The notes: generated from the letters alone by a model not told the origin. A stretch of 64,000 nt of DNA from Pseudomonas fluorescens (GCF_902497625.1 NZ_CABVGX010000023.1:1-64000); one strand, 5' to 3'. Numbered from the stretch's first letter, positions 43,310 to 53,515 are shown. Made by a program: numbers and translations.

Positions 43310-44191
43310 TTACGGTCGCCGCTGTCGCATCAGGTGCTTGAACCCCTCGAACACCAGCACCAGCACGGCCATCCAGATCGGGATGTAGGTCAGCCATTCG
43401 CCCGCCTTGATGCTTTCCCCGAGCAAGAGCGCCACGCACAGCAACAACACCGGTTCGACGTAGCTCAGCAGGCCGAACAGGCTGAACGGCAACAGCCGGC
43501 TGGCGATGATGTAAATCACCAGCGCCGAGGCACTGATGACACCCAGCAGCGGGATCAGCAGTGACAGCCATGGGTATTGATCGAACACCGCAAAACCTTG
43601 CTCGCCGGTCTGCACGAACCAGAACGCGACGGGCAGCGTCAGGGCCATGTCCAGCCATAAGCCGCCCAGATTGTCCGTCGCCAGGCGTTTGCGCAGGATG
43701 AAATAGGCGGGATAACCGACGCACACCAGCAGCGTCGCCCATGAGAACCCACCGACCTGGTAAATCTCGTTGATGACACCGAGGCAGGCGAGAAATACCG
43801 CGATCTTCTGCAGGTACGACAGGCGCTCGCCGTAGGCGAAGCGTCCGGTCAGGACCATGGTCAGCGGCAACAGGAAATAACCCAGCGATACATCAAGGCT
43901 GTAGCCGTTGAGCGGCGCCCACATGAACAGCCAGAGTTGCACACCGAGCAGAGCAGAAGAAGCGATCAGACCAGCGCTCAGTTTCGGTTTGGCACTCACA
44001 TGCCTGACAATCTCGACCACCCGTTCCCATTCGCCGGACACCAGCATGAACACCGTCATGCAGGGCACTGTCAGGAGCATTCGCCAGCCAAAAATTTCTA
44101 CACCGCTCAGCGGCGTGAGCAGGGAGGTGTAGTAGTACATGACGGCAAACAGCACCGAGGCTGACACCGATAGAGCAATACCTTTAGACAA
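43310..44191 (-). CDS. rarD: RarD-family EamA transporter, TTG start
   Basis: The 293-residue membrane protein has about ten hydrophobic segments and the RarD order (MSKGIALSVSASVLFAVMYYY, FGWRMLLTVP, PLNGYSLDVSLGYFLLPL). RarD proteins are EamA/DMT transporters linked to chloramphenicol sensitivity; the true substrate is unknown. The start at the family position is TTG at 44191, with GAGGAC just upstream and no ATG nearby. Confidence 0.88.
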   Translation of the reverse strand: MSKGIALSVSASVLFAVMYYYTSLLTPLSGVEIFGWRMLLTVPCMTVFMLVSGEWERVVEIVRHVSAKPKLSAGLIASSALLGVQLWLFMWAPLNGYSLDVSLGYFLLPLTMVLTGRFAYGERLSYLQKIAVFLACLGVINEIYQVGGFSWATLLVCVGYPAYFILRKRLATDNLGGLWLDMALTLPVAFWFVQTGEQGFAVFDQYPWLSLLIPLLGVISASALVIYIIASRLLPFSLFGLLSYVEPVLLLCVALLLGESIKAGEWLTYIPIWMAVLVLVFEGFKHLMRQRRP

Positions 44192-44657
44192 ACTGTCCTC
44201 GCGAAGTCAAAGGTGAAACGGGGGCGGAGGATACGTGGTTTTCGAACTCAATATTGACTCATCAATCAACATCGATCCAATCATTGCACGATCTGACTTG
44301 CCAGCGGAGCCGGTGAGCCGGTACCGACGATGGCAACTGGCCCGCCGCCGCTCAACTCGACAGGAGATCATAGTCGATGCACGGTGGGTTCATCGCCGTC
44401 AAACCTTGTGGGAACGTGGCTTGCGCGCGATGCAGGCACCGCGGTGCATCAATCACACCGCGTTGATGCCATCGCGGGCGAGCCGCGTTCCCACCGTTGC
44501 TGGTCAAATCCGTTGCGGGGTGTCCCCTCGATTATTGCCCGCTCTCTGCCGGAAACAAGGGGTTGCCATCGTTGAGCCCGGATGTCGACGCATGCCCCAG
44601 CCACCAGCGAGTCAGTAAACGCTCGTCCTCGGTCGTGGTAATGGGGCCGGGTATCAG
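44192..44657. repeat. Intergenic region with an inverted REP pair (about 44409-44497)
   Basis: GGGAACGTGGCTTGCGCGCGATG is mirrored by CATCGCGGGCGAGCCGCGTTCCC around about 45 bases that include a smaller CACCGCGGTG dyad. No protein gene is supported: frames of up to 127 codons cross the palindrome and lack ribosome sites. The adhesin gene ends at 44658 on the minus strand. Confidence 0.7.
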
Positions 44658-45752
44658 CTACTTATACGTGAGCGTGAAGTTCAACGTACCTTTGGCGTCA
44701 CCTGGACGGAGGTCCCGACTGGGCCCGATCTGATAGAAGCGTGCATTGAAAGCCAGAACGGTATCCCTGGCTCCAATTGCCCCCATCGGCACTTCGGTGT
44801 CGAGCGCCACGGGGGTGCTCCCGTCATCGCGAAGTATTTGAATGCCAATGCCTTTGGCGGCAGAACCTGGCGTCAGGCTGAAGACGCCGGTAATCGGCGG
44901 AGTAATCGGCACCGATCCGCCGCTGCCTTCGAAGCGAATGTGAGCGTTGGCGATATTCTTGTCGGTACCATCCGCCACACAGGAACTGAGGGTGATGTGG
45001 AAAGGTGTAGGGGTTGTGGTGTACCCCGGGCCGGTAAAGTCAGACATGTTCCAGCTACCCAGACGCACGGGGTCGTCGCTCACTCTGTAGGTGCCGCAAT
45101 GCGCCTGGACTACGGTGCCGACCAGTCCTGCGCCGAATGCCTTGCCGGGAATGCCGGTAAAGGTGCCATTGAATATCTCCGACACGTTCAGGTCCTGAGG
45201 ACCGGCTGGAATATCGCCGGTTTTTACTAAAGTGATCCAGCTTTCCAGTCGTGAAAAATTCAAATTCGTCGTGCCCATCGGCCTTTCGTGGTGAGCTGAG
45301 AAAGGCACCGTGGCATTTCCGGTATCCGGGACGAAAGCATTAGTTGCCGAGTCATCGAAAGGGAAACCCAGGGTTATCGTCACGCCTACGCCGGGAATAT
45401 TGGTGTTCATGATCGACTGGGGGGCGTTCAACGCGGTATTTGCAGGCAGTAGTCCCGGAAAAAACCCCGCTCTGGTCAAGACGTTGGATATCAGCCGAGT
45501 GCCGCCATCGTTGGAGCATCGAATGGACGAGCCCTCATTGTTCGGCGGGCGAAGAAACTGTCTTTCCATACCTATCACGCTACCCACGGGAGCATCCCGA
45601 GGAACAAAGATGGTGTTCATGTTCAGTGTGAAGGATAGGGGGCCAGATCCTGTTATCCGATCGCACGTATTGGCTACGGCGATAGCGGGCAGGAACTGGC
45701 TACTGCAAACCAGTGCCAGCGCTCCGGTCAGCCGTCGTGTCGATAATTGCAT
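44658..45752 (-). CDS. Fimbrial tip adhesin/minor subunit
   Basis: The 364-residue protein has a signal peptide (ALALVCSSQFLPAIAVA) and two parts: an N-terminal lectin-like domain with a cysteine pair (NTCDRI, SIRCSND) and a C-terminal pilin domain ending NFTLTYK, the usual donor-strand terminus. It is the last gene of the chaperone-usher operon. AGGA precedes the ATG at 45752. The binding target is unknown. If the usher is broken, it cannot be displayed by this system. Confidence 0.82.
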   Translation of the reverse strand: MQLSTRRLTGALALVCSSQFLPAIAVANTCDRITGSGPLSFTLNMNTIFVPRDAPVGSVIGMERQFLRPPNNEGSSIRCSNDGGTRLISNVLTRAGFFPGLLPANTALNAPQSIMNTNIPGVGVTITLGFPFDDSATNAFVPDTGNATVPFSAHHERPMGTTNLNFSRLESWITLVKTGDIPAGPQDLNVSEIFNGTFTGIPGKAFGAGLVGTVVQAHCGTYRVSDDPVRLGSWNMSDFTGPGYTTTPTPFHITLSSCVADGTDKNIANAHIRFEGSGGSVPITPPITGVFSLTPGSAAKGIGIQILRDDGSTPVALDTEVPMGAIGARDTVLAFNARFYQIGPSRDLRPGDAKGTLNFTLTYK

Positions 45753-45824
45753 GTTGATTTTCCTGATTGGGCCGGAACGTGGGCGAGACCGGTTACCTTT
45801 GAACCCTGGGGGCATGATGTGGGG

Positions 45825-48337
45825 CTAGCCACAGGTCAGTGTTTGCAGTCGATAGCCCTGTGGTTGCTCCATGGCCAGTGGGTCGATATGCAGTTGGCAT
45901 TGCGGCTCGACCTGGTCACCCCAGCGCACGTCCAGAGTTTTCGGTTCGGCGCTTGTAGACAGGAGGACCTGGCCTGCCTGGCCGACAACGCCGATGACGG
46001 CACCTTCGCTATCGCTGACCTGTGCCCCGAACGGGAGGGGCAGGCCGCTGGCGGAGCGCGTGGTCAGGAGCATTCGCGTGACGATGCGAGCGGGGAAAGT
46101 CGCTTTAACCACCGCGCCGCGCCGCGGTACGAGCTGGGCCGTGCCGTTATCGATTTCCACTTCGGGTCCTAGCTCATCGGTTTGCAGCACCATGTGATTG
46201 AGTCTGTAGGGCCTCAGGTAAGGCACCAGCGCGTAACCCTGTGAGTTGGTTCTAACGCCTGTGGCATTCAGGACTCCGACGCCGGCAATACCCGGGACCT
46301 CAACCAACGCTGCGGTTTCGCCCAGGTAAGGGCCCAGTTCGATACCGTCCGCGTGCATCAGCATTGCGCCGCTGGCGTTGACTGAAAGGGTGCGATAGTC
46401 GTTACCCTGGGTAAGCCCACCGCCGAGGCTGCCAAACGCTGCCTGATAGCCAACCGAAAGCGCCGCAGACTGTTGACGGCCATCATCGTTGCTCAGGGAT
46501 GCGCGGTAACTGATCCGGCTTGCATCGGCACTGCCGCCCAGACTTGCGCGTTGGCTGTAACCCTCGCCGACTTTCTGAAGGTCAAAAGTTACGTTGGTTG
46601 AATGACCGAATTCCAGAGGCAGGCTAATGCTCAGACCGATCTGACGACCCGGGTCGCGAGTATCACTCAGTGACTGCGTAGCGAATAAGCTGTAGTTCAC
46701 TCCCTGATGATAGGTGTTGAAGTTAAGTTGGAACTGGCGCTCCTTGTTGTCATGTTGCCAATAGTCCTGCTGCGCAAGACTCAGGCTGAGAGAACTGCGA
46801 GTGCTGAGCTTTTGAGAGATAGACGCCTCCAGCCGGCTGCGTCGGCTACCGTACCAGGTCGTACTGTGACTGCGTTGACGTACGGCCTCGTCGAAGTCCC
46901 GATAACCTTCCGTGGAATATCGATAACCGGCGAAACGCAGATTGGTGCTGGACGCAAAAGTCTTGCCGTATTTCAAGGCATAACTCACACCCTGGACGTG
47001 CTGTGAATTCTGCGTATTGATATCGGCGCCGGAATGGGTGACGTCTACGGCCAACGCACCCAATAAACCCAGGTCGCGGGAGACCCCGACAGTTCCCGCC
47101 TGGTAGAAATGGCTGGCCATCAGACCTCCATAGAGTGTCGAATCCCAGACCGTTCCCATGGCCAGGGTGCCCTGCCAGAGCAGCGGTTCGTCGAGATCAT
47201 CGGCGCCGTTGTAGCGACCCATGGCGCCGCTGTAGCGCCAGACACCCTTGCGCAACAGTTGCTGAGGGTTGCATAGGACTGAGTAAACCGCCGGACCTGC
47301 CCGTCAGCTTCGGTCAACACGATTTCCAGTTCGCCACTGCCCCCGAGGATGCTGAGATCGTCAATTTCGTAGGGGCCGGGGCTGACATAAGTGGAGTAGA
47401 TCGGATAGCCGCTCTGCAGAATTTCAAGTTTGGCGCGTGTTTGCGCCACGCCACGGATGACCGGCGCATACCCTTGCATGACGTCGGGCAGCATGCCCAG
47501 GTCCGAACCAACCACCAGCCCCTTTATAGGCACGCTCCTGAATACGTCACCTCTGGTGAAGGTTTCACCTAGCGTCAGGTTGCCATAGGCGCCGGGCAAA
47601 TCCCGCTGAGCGTAGGTATAAGCGCGGCTCCATTCGCGGTCACCCTGGTCGTTCCGGCGCAGCGACTGGTTACTGCGTAAACGCCAAGCCCCCAGATTGA
47701 TACCGCTGTTGAGGTACAGGTCGTCCGAGTTTGTCCGATGACGATAACGGCTGGTACCTTGCTGCGCTGACGCCTGGTAACTGACAAATGCAGCATTGAT
47801 GCCGTGGTCCCAGCGTTCGGGATCGATACGGCCGGCCGCATCACGGCGCATGGCGATCTGAGGGATTGCAACGGCCAGTGACAACTGAGCGCCGTCGAAA
47901 TCGACTTCGGCGCTCGGGATCAGCGCCAACAGGTCTACACAACGCGTTTGCAACAATCCAGGTTCGGCCAGAGTGTCGAGCCGCACACCCATCTGTCCCA
48001 ACAGCTCGGCCGAAAAGCAAGGCAACAGGCGGTCGCCCTGCGGGCTGAGGACAAACTCGATTTCACGCTGATCGAAGTAAGCCTGGTTGACCTTGATGTC
48101 CACTCGGTAAATCCCGGCGCCCAGGTCGTTCTGCCGAGCAAGGGCGTTCAGAGCCAGATCGCCGGCATTACTGGCATGTCCCGGGCTCTGACGCAGGAAG
48201 CCGGATTGAAATTGTAAAGCTGCTGTAGGTTGTGAGGCGCCCGCTTCGGCGATAGAAGCGCTGCTGACGCCCAGCACAAACAGACGGATAAGATGCAGGC
48301 GGTCAGGCGCTCGCAGGCGCCCGTAAGATAGGGGCAT
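45825..48337 (-). pseudogene. Outer-membrane fimbrial usher, frameshifted
   Basis: Two overlapping frames together spell one FimD-like usher of about 838 residues. The N-terminal part (48337 to about 47262) holds the signal peptide, the periplasmic domain and the start of the barrel, ending VRRFTQSYATL. The C-terminal part resumes LRKGVWRYSGAMGRYNG in another frame and continues through the plug/barrel to CQLHIDP. The break is near 47262-47268, where one base is missing (the message reads CTCAGCAACTG where CT-N-CAGCAACTG would keep frame). After the shift the first frame stops at 47120. It is a true pseudogene or a sequencing error. The start could be 48337 or 48343. Confidence 0.85.
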
Positions 48338-48373
48338 GGTCATGATCCTGGCCGTGAACTCAGTAGGCACTTC

Positions 48374-49129
48374 TCAAGGGGCGATCTGAATGGGCAGGCT
48401 CAGCGGAGCGGAATAACCGCCGTAATCGTTGATGACTGAAAACTCAACTTGCAGGCCAGGTTTGGGATGGGTGCCCTTCAGTGCAAAGGTATGACGGGAT
48501 AACGGGGCGACCATTCCAGCGTTTTCAATGACCTGTTTGTCGCGATCGTCTTTGACAGCAATGGTGATAAACGACACGTGGAACGGGGTAGGGTTGTAAA
48601 CTTCCAATTTAACTTCGCCTTGAATGCTCGTGACTGTCCACTGCAAGTCTTTCAAGCGCGCGAGCGGTTTATCCTTGATTTCGCTGGGGCGATAAAACAT
48701 CTTTATCCGTGTGCGTAGTGCAATGTTCAGTACATTGCCTTCGCTGACAGTTGCCTGCGGAATTTCTTGAACATTGAAATAAAATAGTGATTCCCGATCA
48801 GTTGGCAGATCGTTCGGCAGACCATTAATCCGCACTTGTTGTTCTTTGCCTGGATTGAGCCGGAACAACGATGGCGAAGAAATAAATGGCACCGCAGTGG
48901 CGGCATCATCATCAGCCGTGTTAACCCAGGTTTGCACGGCGAATGTCTGGTTGCCGGGGTTGGTGACTACCAAAGATGCGTTGCGCTTATCACTGTCTAG
49001 TACCACGCGAGTGCCATTGAGGGTCAAGGCTGCCTGGCTGCTGGACATGCCCAACGCCAGCATGGTCGCAATCATTCTGGCGCTGAACGTAGGCGTCGAG
49101 ATTGCCGTCTGCTTGAATAAAGCGAACAT
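48374..49129 (-). CDS. Periplasmic fimbrial chaperone
   Basis: The 251-residue protein has a signal peptide ending SSSQAA and the two-domain PapD-like fold. The chaperone signature is LFYFNVQEIPQ, with G1-strand and subunit-binding residues in TRVVLDSDKRNASLVVTN. It folds pilins for the usher. It sits between the major pilin gene and the usher in one operon. Confidence 0.92.
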   Translation of the reverse strand: MFALFKQTAISTPTFSARMIATMLALGMSSSQAALTLNGTRVVLDSDKRNASLVVTNPGNQTFAVQTWVNTADDDAATAVPFISSPSLFRLNPGKEQQVRINGLPNDLPTDRESLFYFNVQEIPQATVSEGNVLNIALRTRIKMFYRPSEIKDKPLARLKDLQWTVTSIQGEVKLEVYNPTPFHVSFITIAVKDDRDKQVIENAGMVAPLSRHTFALKGTHPKPGLQVEFSVINDYGGYSAPLSLPIQIAP

Positions 49130-49220
49130 AGGGTTGGTGCCTTTTCAGGAGTAAAGGGCGTGTTGAATAGCGGGTAGAGCCCCCTTGATCGTTTATGGCC
49201 AAGGGGGGCAGAATCAGGTG

Positions 49221-49772
49221 TCAGTAGATGTCGACGCTGAACTGCACTGCTGCTGAAGCAGTTCCCTGAGTGACCATTGCCTCTGTCGAGCGGTACAGTG
49301 CGTTGAATAACAGGTCGGAATGGCCAGTTTCGTTCAGCTTGTATTCAACTGAGGTGCCGCCGGGGGCAATTGCAGTGCCGCTTGTGTCCTTGATCGCGAT
49401 AGCGACGCCTTTGGCGCCTTGGGCGCCGGGTGTGACCTGGAAATAATCAGCGTCTGTAGGGTCGGGGAAGCCATTGAATGTGACTTTTGCCTTACTGGTA
49501 GCGGTTATGCCGCAGCCTGGAGCTCCCGATATGCGCAAGCCGAACTGGGCGCCCAGTTCCTCATGGCCTATGGCGATGAAGCGAGCGGCTGAAACGCTGC
49601 CCATTTTTACCGGCATGCCAACCAAATTATCTCCCGGGTTGATGACTTCGATCGGGCAAGTGCTGGCAGTGATCGAGCCCTCGAAATTAACAGTGCCGGT
49701 AGTGGCGAATGCCGAAGTGCCTGCAAGGCTGGCAGCCAGGCCGAGGCAAAGTGCAAGTTGCGACGTTTTCAA
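49221..49772 (-). CDS. Major fimbrial subunit (type 1-like pilin)
   Basis: The 183-residue protein has a signal peptide (MKTSQLALCLGLAASLAGTSAFA), the donor-strand N-terminus (TTGTVNFEGSITASTCPIE) and a cysteine pair (STCPIE, GCGITA). It ends VQFSVDIY, the typical penultimate-Tyr pilin tail. It is the first gene of the operon. The 289 bases upstream (49773-50061) are AT-rich, hold no supported gene, and should contain the promoter. Confidence 0.93.
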   Translation of the reverse strand: MKTSQLALCLGLAASLAGTSAFATTGTVNFEGSITASTCPIEVINPGDNLVGMPVKMGSVSAARFIAIGHEELGAQFGLRISGAPGCGITATSKAKVTFNGFPDPTDADYFQVTPGAQGAKGVAIAIKDTSGTAIAPGGTSVEYKLNETGHSDLLFNALYRSTEAMVTQGTASAAVQFSVDIY

Positions 49773-50061
49773 AATTTAATTCCTTTTCAAGTAAGCAGTG
49801 CCTGGCGTTAATGGTCGAGACGATGCAGGTAGTCTGCTGCAACAGGCGAGCTTCATTTGGTTAAGTGTGGTGTCGCGACGGGAGGAGATGCTATAGGGGA
49901 GAAAAAAGCGGAGATATGAGAGAACTCTCAATTAGAGTTTGTTGTTTGAGATTCTACGCGGGAGTGTTGCGAGAAGTGTTGAAGGTCTGACGGTGTCGAC
50001 ATTTATCAACGGAGAAAGCCAAGTGCAAACCGCAACGGGTTTGCACTTGGGTTAATGCTTA

Positions 50062-50743
50062 TTAGTAACTTATTCCTCCAGCAGCCGGTCTCATCTCGTA
50101 ATTATGTACCGGAGCACCTTCGGCGGCTTTTCTATCCGCTTCAGCCTGCGTCCTGGCTCGTGATTTTCTCGCCCACGTGCCTCCCAACTGGTTGTGGTGG
50201 GGCGGTTGGGGGGGGGCTGAATCGCCTTTATACTTAACTTGTTTCGTAGCTGAGTCCCCGAGCGTATCAGTGCGACCTGCGTAATCTCTACGAGGTGGTG
50301 GTTGGACATCGCCTCCGTCATAAGCAAGTGCTGTGGCACCGCTTGGTCGGGTGTTTGATGCTATCGCATCCGTGTTGTCGAAGCCTGGACGGGGGGCAGT
50401 CGTGACCGGGTTCGCGGATGGCACCGCCGAATTGGATGTCCCCTGTGCGTCCGGGATGTCTGAATTTTGGATTTCCGCTTTTTTGTTTCTCGACTTCTCG
50501 AGTCTGGCGGTTACTTTGTTTCTGCCAAAGCGCGCAAGTGTCAAAGCGCCCACGACGGCCGTCCCTATCATGCCGATGTTCGTGAGCATTGAATTTTCAT
50601 AAAAAACACCTGCTATACCGACGCCTGCGAATGCGGTTGTAACTACGGCAATGCCGACCGCTACCCAGGATATAGAAGCACCGCCTGTGGGGACTGCCAT
50701 CCCGATCGCCACAACAGCGGCAATAGCAAAACCGATGGCATAC
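50062..50743 (-). pseudogene. Orphan C-terminal fragment resembling an Rhs/TccC-type protein
   Basis: About 227 codons without a start of their own. The fragment begins at the broken end of kguT (GYAIGFAIAAVVAIGMAVPTGG) with a Gly/Ala-rich hydrophobic stretch, then a basic segment and a Pro/Thr-rich tail ending APVHNYEMRPAAGGISY. Such hydrophobic stretches follow the core repeat in many pseudomonad Rhs/TccC toxins, so I read it as a displaced variable C-terminus. The frame continues upstream only as nonsense antisense to good kguT coding. An internal ATG at 50700 lacks a ribosome site. The toxin class is not identifiable. Confidence 0.55.
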
Positions 50744-50744
50744 C

Positions 50745-51887
50745 CTAGCCGACCAGATACGAGCCGCCGAACGACCCGAGTGCGCCCATGCTGTTGATCA
50801 AGGCCATTGCGCCACCGGCAACGTTGGCCGGAAGAATCTCCGGCACGATGGCGAAGAACGGTCCGTAAGGCGCGTACATGCAGGCACCGGCAATCACCAG
50901 CAAGGTGTAGGACCACCAGAAATGTTCGGCACCGAGGGCGTAGGAGCCGTAGAACGCGATCGAGGCGATCAGCAGCGGCGGCCAGACAAAGCGCTTACGT
51001 TTTTGCAGTTTGTCCGAGCCCCACGACACCAGCAGCATCGCGATCACCGCAGCCAGATAGGGCAGGGCCGACAGCCAGCCCGCTTCGACCATGTCCATCT
51101 GCGCGCCGGCCTTGAGGATCGATGGCAGCCACAGCACGAAGCCGTAGACGCCGATGCTCCAGCAGAAGAACTGCAACGCCAGAATGATCACCTTTGGCGA
51201 GCGAAACGCTTCGGCGTAATTCTTCACCGCTTTCATGCCAACCTGTTCGGCGGCGAGGGCGCTTTCCAGGTCATGCTTTTCCTCTTCGCTCAGCCACTTC
51301 GCCTGCGATGGACGATCATCCGCCAGGCGCCACCAGATGAACGCCCAGAACACCGCCGGCAAACCTTCGATGATGAACATCCAGCGCCAGCTGTAATGCT
51401 GCACCAGGTAGCCAGAAACCACCGACATCCAGAGCATGGTTACCGGGTTGCCGAGGATCAGGAAGGTGTTGGCCCGCGAGCGTTCGGCACGGGTGAACCA
51501 GTGGCAGAGGTAGACCAGCATCGCCGGCATCACCGCGGCTTCGACCACGCCGAGCATGAAACGGATGACGATCAGCCAATAGGCGCTGGAGACCACGCCG
51601 GTCAATGTCGCGAGGCCGCCCCAGAGAATCAGGCTGACGAAAATCAGCTTCTTCACGCTGTGCCTTTGCGCATAGATCGCACCGGGTACCTGGAAGAAAA
51701 AGTAACCAAGGAAGAACAGCGCGCCGAGCAATGAAGACATGCCCGGAGTGATCATCAGGTCGGCCGCCATGCCCGACGCGGCGGCGAAACCGTAGTTGGC
51801 GCGATCCAGATACGCCAGGCTGTAGGTGATGAACACGATGGGCATGATGTACCACCAGCGGCGGGCGGCAAGTGTTGCAGTTTTCAT
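50745..51887 (-). pseudogene. kguT: 2-ketogluconate MFS transporter, C-terminally truncated
   Basis: The protein begins MKTATLAARRWWYIMPIVFITYSLAYLDRANYGFAAA, the ACS-family MFS pattern of KguT, with a good AGGAGC ribosome site. It is open for 380 residues and ends abruptly at SMGALGSFGGSYLVG-stop. Family members are about 430 residues with twelve membrane helices, so roughly the last two helices are missing. The stop comes from foreign sequence joined at about 50745. Transport is probably lost. It follows kguK by 44 bases. Confidence 0.85.
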
Positions 51888-51931
51888 AAGGGTGCTCCTG
51901 AGCTTGTTGTTTTTGTCGCAGCAGGTAACGG

Positions 51932-53014
51932 TTAAAAATCTTCAGTGACCGGGCGGGCCTCATCGCGAGCAGGCTCACTCCCACAGGGATTGTCCAGGCT
52001 CTGCAGATCTCCTGTGGGACATGGGCGGTGAGAACAGCGCAAATCCACTGTGGGAGCGAGCCTGCTCGCGATGGCGGACTCGAATTCGACAGACATCTGC
52101 GCCCGGGTCGGCAACCCCTCCATATCCCCACGACTCTGCACCGCCCGGCTGCCGATCCAGTTGGCACGTTTGACGGCGTCTGCAAAGCTGAGATTTTCCA
52201 GCAATGCGCTGATCATTCCGACCGCAAACCCATCGCCGGCACCGACAGTGTCCACCACCGTTTCCACCGCCACGCCGGCCACAAACCCGGCGTCCAGCTG
52301 AGTCCGGTAATAAGCGCCATGCGGGCCAAGCTTGATCGCCACGGCTTCGGCGCCCTTGTCCAGATAAAACGCGGCAATGTCGGCGGGGTCGTCGAAACCG
52401 GTCAGCAATTGTCCTTCGCTCAAACCCGGCAGCACCCAGTGGGCGAGGACGGCGAGACGGTTTACCTCGGTGATCATTTGCTGCGTACAGGCCCACAGGC
52501 CCGGTCGCAGGTTGGGATCGAAAGAAACGCTGCGCCCGGCCTCACGCATGCGCGTCATCAATTCAAAGGACATTTCCCGAGCTGTCGCGGACAGCGCCGG
52601 CGGAATGCCCGTGGCATGCAAATGCCGAGCCCTGAGTAGCTCGGGCATGATCGACTGCGCTGACAAATGGCTCGCCGCTGACCCGCGCCGGAAATATTCA
52701 ACCAGCGGATCGCTGCCATCCTCGGCGCGGGATTTCATCTGGAAGCCAGTCGGGTGTGCCGGGTCGATGGTGACATGGCTGCAATCCACGCCTTCCTTTT
52801 GCAGTGTGTCCATTACAAAACGGCCGAGGGAGTCGTCGCCGACCCGACTCAGCCACGTCACGTTGAAACCCAGGCGCGAAAGGCCAATGGCGACGTTGCT
52901 GTCCGCCCCGGCGATACGCTTGTGGAAGTGGTCGACGTGGGCCAGATCGCCGTTGTAATCGGCAACGAACATCGCCATGGTTTCGCCGAACGAGAGGATA
53001 TCGATCTCAGACAT
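51932..53014 (-). CDS. kguK: 2-ketogluconate kinase with REP-encoded C-terminal extension
   Basis: KguK phosphorylates 2-ketogluconate. The 360-residue protein is a PfkB-type sugar kinase: GADSNVAIGLSRLG near the start and the catalytic motif DTVGAGDGFAVG near residue 250. Known members are about 316-320 residues. Here the normal sequence stops near MEGLPTRAQMSVEFES, then about 45 codons follow that are encoded by a REP pair (ASRLAPTV and so on). The ATG at 53014 overlaps the end of the kguE fragment. The kinase core looks intact, but with transporter and epimerase broken its use is doubtful. Confidence 0.85.
   Translation of the reverse strand: MSEIDILSFGETMAMFVADYNGDLAHVDHFHKRIAGADSNVAIGLSRLGFNVTWLSRVGDDSLGRFVMDTLQKEGVDCSHVTIDPAHPTGFQMKSRAEDGSDPLVEYFRRGSAASHLSAQSIMPELLRARHLHATGIPPALSATAREMSFELMTRMREAGRSVSFDPNLRPGLWACTQQMITEVNRLAVLAHWVLPGLSEGQLLTGFDDPADIAAFYLDKGAEAVAIKLGPHGAYYRTQLDAGFVAGVAVETVVDTVGAGDGFAVGMISALLENLSFADAVKRANWIGSRAVQSRGDMEGLPTRAQMSVEFESAIASRLAPTVDLRCSHRPCPTGDLQSLDNPCGSEPARDEARPVTEDF
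51959..52077. repeat. REP pair read through by kguK
   Basis: CATCGCGAGCAGGCTCACTCCCACAG at about 51961 is mirrored by CTGTGGGAGCGAGCCTGCTCGCGATGG at about 52049-52075. Between them is a 60-base loop containing a half copy (CCTGTGGGACATGGGCGG). The pair lies inside the extended 3' end of kguK. Confidence 0.88.
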
Positions 53015-53250
53015 CAGCAGGCTCCAGTCGGGTTTGGCCAAGGCAAGCCAGGGTGGCGACATGCTCAGTCGTCAGTTGCACCAGGTCGTCGCCCTGCAGC
53101 GGATATTCCGCAGCGCGCATCACGCCTTGCGGCATGTGCCGCAGCAGTTGCTCCCACTCACGCAAATCGCTCGCGGCCGGCGGTGTCGCAACCAGTTTGC
53201 CGTCGGCGCGACGCTGTACCGCTTTACAGTGCACGTAACCAACATGCCGT
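53007..53250 (-). pseudogene. kguE: C-terminal fragment of KguE (epimerase/isomerase-like)
   Basis: About 80 codons survive (YVHCKAVQRRADGKLVATPPAA... to LGQTRLEPADV). They match the end of the KguE sugar-phosphate isomerase/epimerase normally upstream of kguK. The preceding codons belong to a ptxS fragment in another frame; the join is near 53250-53257. Roughly two thirds of the gene is missing. Its end overlaps the kguK start by 8 bases, the ancestral coupling. Confidence 0.75.
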
Positions 53251-53256
53251 CCCAGT

Positions 53257-53515
53257 ATACGAGCGCAGCAAGGCGAGGTGCTGGCGTTCCTGCTCGTCAT
53301 CGCGATCAGTGTTGCATACCACAAGGCTGTAACCGTGCTGACGACAGGCGGTTTCCACACCGTGCATCACGGCAATCGAATAAGGGTTACGGATGTCGGC
53401 GACCAGCATGCCGATCAGGCGGGTCCTGCCACGTTTCAGACCGCGAGCCATCTGGTTCGGGCGATAGCCCAATTCGGCAATCGACTGCTCGATGCGCAAG
53501 GCAATCGCGTCGGAC
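53257..53515 (-). pseudogene. ptxS: Internal fragment of PtxS-like LacI-family regulator
   Basis: About 86 codons remain: LSDAIALRIEQSIAELGYRPNQMARGLKRGRTRLIGMLVADIRNPYS... to HLALLRSY. This is the region spanning the end of the LacI DNA-binding domain, the hinge and the first part of the sugar-binding domain of PtxS, the 2-ketogluconate-responsive repressor of kgu genes. The helix-turn-helix start and the whole C-terminal domain are missing. It joins kguE in the same orientation, consistent with one internal deletion. Confidence 0.75.

Noticed and set aside
44235..44618. A 127-codon plus-strand frame before the fimbrial adhesin
   Set aside because: It runs through the inverted REP pair and has no family features.
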